DNA from: Rhizobiales bacterium 65-79
Lineage (GTDB): Bacteria; Pseudomonadota; Alphaproteobacteria; Rhizobiales; Rhizobiaceae
Direction: 5' to 3'
DNA length: 34,490 nucleotides
Assembly: GCA_001896885.1 (NCBI GenBank)
Contig: MKRJ01000048.1
Coordinates: forward strand, 1 to 34,490
Below the pieces are notes generated by a model, which saw only the letters and a program-made list of their open reading frames with translations, did not search any database and was not told where the DNA came from. Within the stretch, counting starts at the first letter, position 1; the number at the start of each line of letters is the position of its first letter. This document shows positions 29,851-34,490 of this stretch, piece after piece. Both the position numbers and the translations under genes were made by a program.

Positions 29851-30656
29851 TCCGCAACGTCCTTTCCATCGCCGGTTCCGACCCTTCCGGCGGCGCCGGC
29901 ATCCAGGCCGATCTCAAGACATTCGCCGCGCGCGGCGTCTACGGCATGGCCGTCATCACGGCGCTGACGGCGCAGAACACGCGAGGGGTCTCCGGCGTCG
30001 AAGCGGTCCCGCCCGGCTTCGTCGAGGACCAGATCGAGGCGATCTTCGAGGATATACGCGTCGATGCGGTGAAGATCGGCATGATCGCCAATGCCGGCAT
30101 CGCCCGCGCCGTCGCCGGCTTGCTCTCCGCGCGTCAGGGCGTCCCGATCGTGCTCGACCCGGTGATGGTGGCGAAGGGCGGCTCGGCGCTGCTCGCGCCC
30201 GACGCGGTCGAGGCGCTGACGACGCGGCTGTTGCCGCTTGCGGCCGTCCTCACCCCGAACCTGCCGGAGGCCGCCGCGCTGCTCGGCGAGCCGGTTGCGA
30301 CCGACCGCGCCGGCATGGCGGCGCAGGCGACGCGGCTGCGCGCCCTCGGACCGCAGGCGGTGCTGGTCAAGGGCGGGCATCTCGAAGGCGAGGGCAGTCC
30401 CGACGTGCTGGCCACGGCGGACGGCACCGAATGGTTCGAGGCCGAGCGGATCGCGACCGCCAACACGCATGGAACCGGCTGCACGCTTTCCAGCGCCATC
30501 GCCGCCGAACTGGCGAAGGGCGCGAACGCGAGCGAGGCGGTGCGGGCAGCCAAAACCTATCTCGCCGGCGCGATCGCCGCCGCGGAGCGCCTTTCCGTCG
30601 GTTCCGGCCACGGGCCGGTGCATCATTTCCATGCGCTCTGGCGGGAAGATCGGTAG
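29847..30656 (+). CDS. thiD: Hydroxymethylpyrimidine/phosphomethylpyrimidine kinase
   Basis: ThiD adds two phosphates in turn to HMP, making the pyrimidine partner for ThiE. The 269-residue protein is ribokinase-like: SIAGSDPSGGAGIQADLKTF (7-26), VITALTAQNT, KIGMI, LDPVMVAKGG and, at the C-terminal active site, the NTHGTGCTLSSAIAAELA anion hole with catalytic Asp/Cys neighbourhood. It overlaps thiE and is 7 bases from the ABC permease gene, so the kinase and uptake genes share a transcript. Confidence 0.95.
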   Translation: MIRNVLSIAGSDPSGGAGIQADLKTFAARGVYGMAVITALTAQNTRGVSGVEAVPPGFVEDQIEAIFEDIRVDAVKIGMIANAGIARAVAGLLSARQGVPIVLDPVMVAKGGSALLAPDAVEALTTRLLPLAAVLTPNLPEAAALLGEPVATDRAGMAAQATRLRALGPQAVLVKGGHLEGEGSPDVLATADGTEWFEAERIATANTHGTGCTLSSAIAAELAKGANASEAVRAAKTYLAGAIAAAERLSVGSGHGPVHHFHALWREDR

Positions 30657-30663
30657 GACTGCG

Positions 30664-31494
30664 ATGCGCGCCGTGGTTGCCAGCACCGCGCCCGCCGACC
30701 GGCGGCAGCGCGATTCGGCCGGCAAGGCGCCGCTGTCATTGGCCGGTTTTCTCGGGACGCTCGCCGTGCCGCTCGTCGCTTGGCAGGCGGCCGTCTTCGT
30801 CTTCCGGCCGGCACCCTATATCCTGCCCTCGCCGCTCGAGATGCTTGCCGCGCTGGCGCGCCAACCGGGCTTCTTCGCCTGGAACGGCCTCGTCACGGTC
30901 GGCGAGATCCTGCTCGGCTTCCTCTGCGGCGCCTCCTTCGGCGCGCTGGTCGCGCTGGCGATGGCAGCGCTCCCCCGGTTCGGCCGGCTCGCCTGGCCGC
31001 TGCTGCTCGTCGTCCAGGCCTTCCCCGTCTTCGTCATCGCGCCATTGCTGGTGGTGTGGTTCGGCTTCGGCATGGGCTCGAAGATCATCATGGCCTCGAT
31101 CATCATCTTCTTTCCGGTCGCTTCGACTTTCGCCGACGGGCTTGACCGCACCGATCCGGAGATCCTCGATGCGGTGGCGCTCACTTCCGCCACGCGCTGG
31201 CAGACGCTGCGCTACATCCGCCTGCCGCTCGCCATGCCGGCGCTGGCTTCGGGCCTGCGCATCGCAGCGCCCTTGGCTCCGCTCGGCGCGGTGGTCGGCG
31301 AATGGGTCGGCGCCTCCGCCGGGCTCGGCTTCGTCATGGTTCAGGCCAACGCCCGCATGCAGACCGACACGGTCTTCGCCGCCATGGCGCTGCTCGCCGC
31401 GCTCAGCCTCATCCTCCGCGCTATCGTCGACCGACTCGTTCCGCTGCTGACTCCCTGGGAAGAAAGCCGGCAAAGAAAGGACAATCCTGCATGA
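30664..31494 (+). CDS. thiX: ABC transporter permease for thiamine-pyrimidine precursor (ThiX-like)
   Basis: The 276-residue inner-membrane protein has six hydrophobic helices and the BPD permease EAA-like loop (ILDAVALTSATRWQTLRYIRLPLAMPALASGLRIA), which contacts an ATPase. It belongs to the SsuC/TauC-like class. Position after thiM-thiE-thiD and before a NMT1/THI5-like binding protein indicates the ThiXYZ system, which takes up formylaminopyrimidine or related HMP precursors. The ATG at 30664 starts 7 bases after thiD; the frame continues upstream only as a shadow of thiD. It overlaps thiY by four bases. The matching ATPase gene (thiZ) is not seen next to it. Confidence 0.85.
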   Translation: MRAVVASTAPADRRQRDSAGKAPLSLAGFLGTLAVPLVAWQAAVFVFRPAPYILPSPLEMLAALARQPGFFAWNGLVTVGEILLGFLCGASFGALVALAMAALPRFGRLAWPLLLVVQAFPVFVIAPLLVVWFGFGMGSKIIMASIIIFFPVASTFADGLDRTDPEILDAVALTSATRWQTLRYIRLPLAMPALASGLRIAAPLAPLGAVVGEWVGASAGLGFVMVQANARMQTDTVFAAMALLAALSLILRAIVDRLVPLLTPWEESRQRKDNPA

Positions 31495-32444
31495 AGCCGA
31501 AACTCCTGATCGCCGCCTGCGCGCTTCTCGCGGCGCTTCTCGCGACCCCCGCTTTCGCCGCCGACAAACTGACCGTCCTGCTCGACTGGTTCGTCAATCC
31601 CGACCATGCGCTGCTGGTGGTGGCGAAGCAGAAAGGCTTCTTCGAGCAGGAGGGGCTCGACGTTACGCTGGTGCCACCCTCCGATCCTTCGGCCGTGCCG
31701 CGCCTGGTTGGCGCGGGACAGGCGGATGTCGGCGTCTATTACCAGCCCAACCTCTATCTCGACCATGCCGCCGGCGTGCCGATCGTGCGCTTCGGCACGC
31801 TGGTGGAGACGCCGCTCAACAGCGTCATCGCGCTCGCCGACGGCCCGGTCAAATCGCTTGCCGACCTCAAGGGCAGATCGGTCGGCTATTCGGTGTCCGG
31901 CTTCGAGGACGCGCTGCTCGCCGAGATGCTGGCGAGCGCCGGGCTCGGCCTGAAGGACGTGCATCTCGTCAACGTCAACTTTTCCCTGTCGCCTTCGCTC
32001 ATCGCCGGCAAGGTCGATGCCGTCATCGGCGGCTACCGCAATTTCGAGCTCACCCAGATGCGGCTCGCGGGCCATCCCGGCCGCGCCTTCTATCCCGAGG
32101 AGCACGGCGTGCCGCCCTATGACGAATTGATCTACATCACGCGGCCGGAACTCGCGCACGATCCGCGCCTGCCGCACTTCCTCGCAGCGGTGGAAAAGGC
32201 GGCGCTTTACCTGACCAACCATCCCGACGATGCCTGGCAGGCCTTCATCGCCGCCCATCCGGACCTGAATGACGCGCTGAACAAGCAGGCCTGGCAGGAT
32301 ACGCTGCCGCGCTTCTCCAAGAGCCCGGCGGCCTTCGACGCGGAGCGCTACCGGCGCTTCGGCGATTTCCTGGTAAAGCGCGGGCTCATCAAGCAGGCGC
32401 CGCCGCTTGGGGACATTTCGGTGAAGGTGGACGCGGGCGGCTAG
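31491..32444 (+). CDS. thiY: Periplasmic pyrimidine-precursor binding protein (ThiY-like)
   Basis: The 317-residue protein has a Sec signal peptide (MKPKLLIAACALLAALLATPAFA, cleaved before ADKL) and a NMT1/THI5-like solute-binding domain: LTVLLDWFVNPDHALLVVAKQKGFFEQEGLDVTLVPPSDPSAVPRLVGAGQADVG, then the typical YQPNLYLDHAAGVPIVRFG and the hinge GYSVSGFEDALLAEML. The LDWFxNPDHA motif is characteristic of ThiY-type proteins, which bind formylaminopyrimidine. It overlaps thiX by ATGA. After it comes a RIME-like element rather than the expected ATPase gene. Confidence 0.87.
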   Translation: MKPKLLIAACALLAALLATPAFAADKLTVLLDWFVNPDHALLVVAKQKGFFEQEGLDVTLVPPSDPSAVPRLVGAGQADVGVYYQPNLYLDHAAGVPIVRFGTLVETPLNSVIALADGPVKSLADLKGRSVGYSVSGFEDALLAEMLASAGLGLKDVHLVNVNFSLSPSLIAGKVDAVIGGYRNFELTQMRLAGHPGRAFYPEEHGVPPYDELIYITRPELAHDPRLPHFLAAVEKAALYLTNHPDDAWQAFIAAHPDLNDALNKQAWQDTLPRFSKSPAAFDAERYRRFGDFLVKRGLIKQAPPLGDISVKVDAGG

Positions 32445-32451
32445 CCCAAAC

Positions 32452-32582
32452 CCCCTCTTCGTCCGCTTCGCGGACACCTCTCCCCCTGAAGGGGGCGAGG
32501 ACGGGCCGGGGCGAGTCTGGCTCCCTTCCTCGTCCCACGAAGTGGGGGAAAGGTGGCCCGTCGAAGCCGGGACGAAGAGGGG
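32452..32582. repeat. RIME-like element (copy D) with 13-bp terminal inverted repeats
   Basis: CCCCTCTTCGTCC at 32452-32464 is exactly inverted at 32570-32582. Inside are hairpins GTCCGC-TTC-GCGGAC (32461-32475), CCCCC-TGAA-GGGGG and CCCAC-GAA-GTGGG. It is again an inverted pair of two-hairpin arms, like copies A to C. It lies between convergent thiY and the SorC-family gene. GGCGAGGACGGGC at 32494-32506 also occurs in the second hisF repeat unit. Confidence 0.82.
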
Positions 32583-32611
32583 AAGAGCGTAGGAAGAAAA
32601 TAGGGCCGTAT

Positions 32612-33571
32612 TCACCCCTCCAGCAATGCCGCCGCGGTCCTTTCGTCGGTGATGAGCCCATTGACGAGGCGCCGGTTGGCGGCGGCGCGGATGCCCGGCA
32701 GCTTCTTCTCGCCCATGGCGAGCGCCACCACCAGAGACTTCTCGCGCGAGGGGATCGGGGCTGAAGCCACGCGGTCGTTGGTGATGCCGTCTATCAGCCT
32801 TCCGTCGCGGTCGAAGACCCATCCGACGATCTCGCCGACGGCGCCGGCCTTCTGAAGCGCCTTCAGTTCCGCTTCCGTAATGAATCCGTCCTCGTAGAGC
32901 GGCGCGGTCGGTCCGAGGTCCCCGATGCCGATGAAGGTGACGTCGGCGCGGGCGGCGAGCGCCAGCGTCGGCTGGATCATCGGCTGGGAAAGCAGCATCT
33001 CGCGTTCCTCGCGCGACGAGGCGATGACGGGAAGCGGCATCGGGAAGCTGCGCGCCTTGACCGTGTCGGCCAGCGTGAAGATGACGTTGTAAAAGGCGGC
33101 CGACCCGTCCGGCGCGATGTTCCCGGTGAGCGACACGACCTTGTGCTGCGGGCATTCCATGGCAGGAAGCTGCTCGACCGCTGCCTTCAGCGTGCGCCCG
33201 GTGCCGAGCGCCATGACGATCGGCTCGGGCGAGGAAAGCCGCCGCTCGATCTCGGCGGCGGCCGCTTCCGCGACGCCGATCGTGGTTGAGGGGGAATCGG
33301 GATCGCTCGGCACCACTTCCGCGAGATCGAGCGCGTAACGCGACTGCAGGCGCCGCGCCAGTTCGAGGCAGTTGGCGATCGGATGGTCGATCCGGACCCG
33401 GACCAGTCCTTCCGAGACCGCGAAGGAGACGAGCCGCTGCGCCGACTGGCGCGAGACGCCGAGCTTGGCGGCGATCTGGTCCTGCGTGTTGCCGGCGACG
33501 TAATAGAGCCAGCCGGCGCGGGCCGCGTCGTCAAGCCTGCTCGAAGTGCCGCTTTCCTGGCGCCCGTTCAT
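32612..33571 (-). CDS. SorC-family sugar-responsive transcriptional regulator
   Basis: The 319-residue protein has an N-terminal helix-turn-helix (about 20-57: AGWLYYVAGNTQDQIAAKLGVSRQSAQRLVSFAVSEGLV) and a C-terminal sugar-phosphate-binding domain of the SorC/DeoR-like isomerase fold (VMALGTGRTLKAAVEQL, VVSLTGNIA, ADVTFIGIGDLG, EIVGWVFDRDG, VVALAMGEKKLPGIRAAANRRLVNGLITDE). It is divergent from a sugar-binding protein gene. In rhizobia this regulator-plus-transporter layout is known from sorbitol/mannitol (smo) loci, so control of polyol uptake is likely. The AATT-centred palindromes in the gap are candidate operators. Confidence 0.88.
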   Translation of the reverse strand: MNGRQESGTSSRLDDAARAGWLYYVAGNTQDQIAAKLGVSRQSAQRLVSFAVSEGLVRVRIDHPIANCLELARRLQSRYALDLAEVVPSDPDSPSTTIGVAEAAAAEIERRLSSPEPIVMALGTGRTLKAAVEQLPAMECPQHKVVSLTGNIAPDGSAAFYNVIFTLADTVKARSFPMPLPVIASSREEREMLLSQPMIQPTLALAARADVTFIGIGDLGPTAPLYEDGFITEAELKALQKAGAVGEIVGWVFDRDGRLIDGITNDRVASAPIPSREKSLVVALAMGEKKLPGIRAAANRRLVNGLITDERTAAALLEG

Positions 33572-33927
33572 CCCAAGTCCCTATCCGCTCCCGCTTTGCC
33601 ACCGCGCCGGGCCTGCCGCAAGCGCGGGCCGCGCTTTGCCACCGGATTTCACCTGCGGGCCCATGTTCGCAAAGATTCGAGGATAGAGCAATTGCTCAGT
33701 TTGGTAGCGGATGCACGATCGGCGGGATCGCCATTCATTCGAGCTGGAAGGGAAATCGCATGCCAAATCAAGGCGCTACAGCGCAAAATCTTAGATAGGT
33801 CGATCCCTCTCATTCACACGCTGCTGCAGCGCAGCAACGAATGCGGCTTGACATTCATCACTCTAAATGAGTAATTGCCCAACAGCAAAGCAATTGCTCA
33901 TCAATTGCGCTTTGTCGGGAGGATATT
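33572..33927. promoter_or_regulatory. Divergent regulatory region with repeated GCAATTGC operators
   Basis: This 356-base gap holds no gene. GAGCAATTGCTC is a perfect palindrome at 33686-33697. Related sites follow near the transporter promoter: GAGTAATTGCCC (33868-33879), AAGCAATTGCTC (33888-33899) and a half-like CAATTGCGC (33902-33910). Their centres are about 19 and 11 bases apart, near two turns and one turn of the helix. A -35-like TTGACA (33848-33853) precedes them, so the proximal sites overlap the expected -10/start. A 13-base direct repeat CGCTTTGCCACCG occurs twice near 33590-33640. These are candidate SorC-protein binding sites. Confidence 0.65.
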
Positions 33928-34490
33928 ATGAGACTGAAGACGTTCATCCTGGGCGCATGCTCCGTCCTGGCCTTCGCCACCGTCGCGAACGCCGAAACCA
34001 CGCTCACCATCGCCACCGTCAACAATGGCGACATGATCCGCATGCAGGGCCTGACGGACGACTTCACCAAGGCCAACCCGGACATCAAGCTGAACTGGGT
34101 GACGCTGGAGGAGAACGTGCTGCGCCAGAAGGTGACGACCGACATCGCCACCAAGGGCGGCCAGTACGACGTCATGACCATCGGCACCTACGAGGTGCCG
34201 ATCTGGGCGAAGCAGAACTGGCTCCTGCCCCTCGACAATCTCGGCGCCGACTACGACGTCGACGACCTCCTGCCGGCGATCCGCAGCGGCCTTTCCGCCG
34301 ACGGCAAGCTCTATGCCGCGCCCTTCTACGGCGAGAGCTCCTATACCATGTACCGCACCGACCTCATGAAGAAGGCCGGGCTCACCATGCCCGACAAGCC
34401 GACCTGGGCCTTCATCAAGGAGGCTGCCGACAAGATGACCGACAAGGCGAACGGCGTCTACGGCATCTGCCTGCGCGGCAAGGCCGGCTG
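33928..34490 (+). CDS. Sugar/polyol ABC transporter substrate-binding protein (SmoE-like), 5' part
   Basis: From the ATG at 33928, preceded by GGGAGGAT, 187 residues are visible before the window ends. A Sec signal peptide (MRLKTFILGACSVLAFATVANA) is followed by TLTIATVNNGDMIRMQGLTDDFTKANPDIKLNWVTLEENVLRQKVTTDIATKGGQYDVMTIGTYEVPIWAKQNWLLPLD, typical of the cluster B (MalE-like) sugar-binding proteins. The ATVNNGDMIRMQ and TIGTYEVPIW wording is what I know from sorbitol/mannitol-binding proteins of rhizobia (SmoE). The permease and ATPase genes would lie outside the window. It is divergent from a SorC-family regulator that probably controls it. Confidence 0.88.
   Translation, partial: MRLKTFILGACSVLAFATVANAETTLTIATVNNGDMIRMQGLTDDFTKANPDIKLNWVTLEENVLRQKVTTDIATKGGQYDVMTIGTYEVPIWAKQNWLLPLDNLGADYDVDDLLPAIRSGLSADGKLYAAPFYGESSYTMYRTDLMKKAGLTMPDKPTWAFIKEAADKMTDKANGVYGICLRGKAG

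Noticed and set aside
33750-33840. Possible small gene or sRNA in the SorC-transporter gap
   Set aside because: Short frames here have no ribosome binding site or recognisable product; GGCGCTACAGCGC is a small palindrome but no promoter/terminator pair supports an RNA gene.

Overview
The window is GC-rich alphaproteobacterial chromosome. It most resembles the Rhizobiales, probably a Mesorhizobium/Phyllobacteriaceae-like organism. The signs are the hisB-DUF2628-hisH-hisA-hisF-hisE-coaA order, an Irr-type iron box in front of an mbfA-like gene, RIME-like intergenic palindromes, and a SorC regulator beside a polyol-type sugar-binding protein. No tRNA, rRNA, CRISPR array, transposase or phage gene was seen.

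Layout. 1-208: 5' end of a CioA/CydA-type quinol oxidase subunit I gene (minus). 428-5214: histidine biosynthesis operon ending in coaA. Its hisA-hisF junction carries a striking 110-bp tandem repeat in which two truncated hisF starts precede the intact gene. 5275-6179: RcnB-like periplasmic protein and CYTH protein (minus). 6345-10197: CecR-like TetR regulator, membrane fusion protein, ABC ATPase and ABC-2 permease, behind a 22-bp perfect palindrome. 10298-12990: Tat-type metallophosphoesterase, cupredoxin, ECF sigma factor and anti-sigma factor. 13260-14264: PLP-dependent threonine/serine dehydratase (minus). 14549-15532: mbfA-like iron exporter under an Irr box. 15660-17401: TetR plus FAD monooxygenase (minus). 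17535-19232: stress-type genes (DUF892 ferritin-like, small ribbon-helix-helix-like protein, HdeD-like). 19283-24597 (minus): isochorismatase-like hydrolase, fused class II aldolase/short-chain dehydrogenase, mtnK and mtnA. 24685-26939: HpaB/AbfD-superfamily flavoprotein and HCCA-isomerase-like protein. 27106-27978: DUF2189 membrane protein (minus). 28212-32444: TPP riboswitch, thiM-thiE-thiD, and thiX-thiY-like pyrimidine transport genes, with no ATPase gene following. 32612-34490: SorC regulator (minus) and a divergent sugar-binding protein gene cut by the window edge.

How the genes work together. The his genes are tightly packed, mostly with ATGA/GTGA overlaps, so translational coupling is likely. 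The mtn block lacks the downstream genes of the classical methionine salvage pathway within the window. Its aldolase/dehydrogenase fusion suggests a shortened route that splits the sugar phosphate to DHAP and an aldehyde and then processes the aldehyde. The thi block combines salvage kinases with precursor uptake under TPP control. At least four RIME-like elements, each an inverted pair of double-hairpin arms, sit between genes. One supplies the apparent ribosome binding site of the ABC permease, and a fragment resembling one of their hairpins lies in the hisF repeat.

The most unusual observations are the hisF-start tandem repeat, the aldolase/SDR-mtnK-mtnA cluster, and the HpaB/AbfD-like enzyme that keeps only two of the four Fe-S ligand positions known from 4-hydroxybutyryl-CoA dehydratase.
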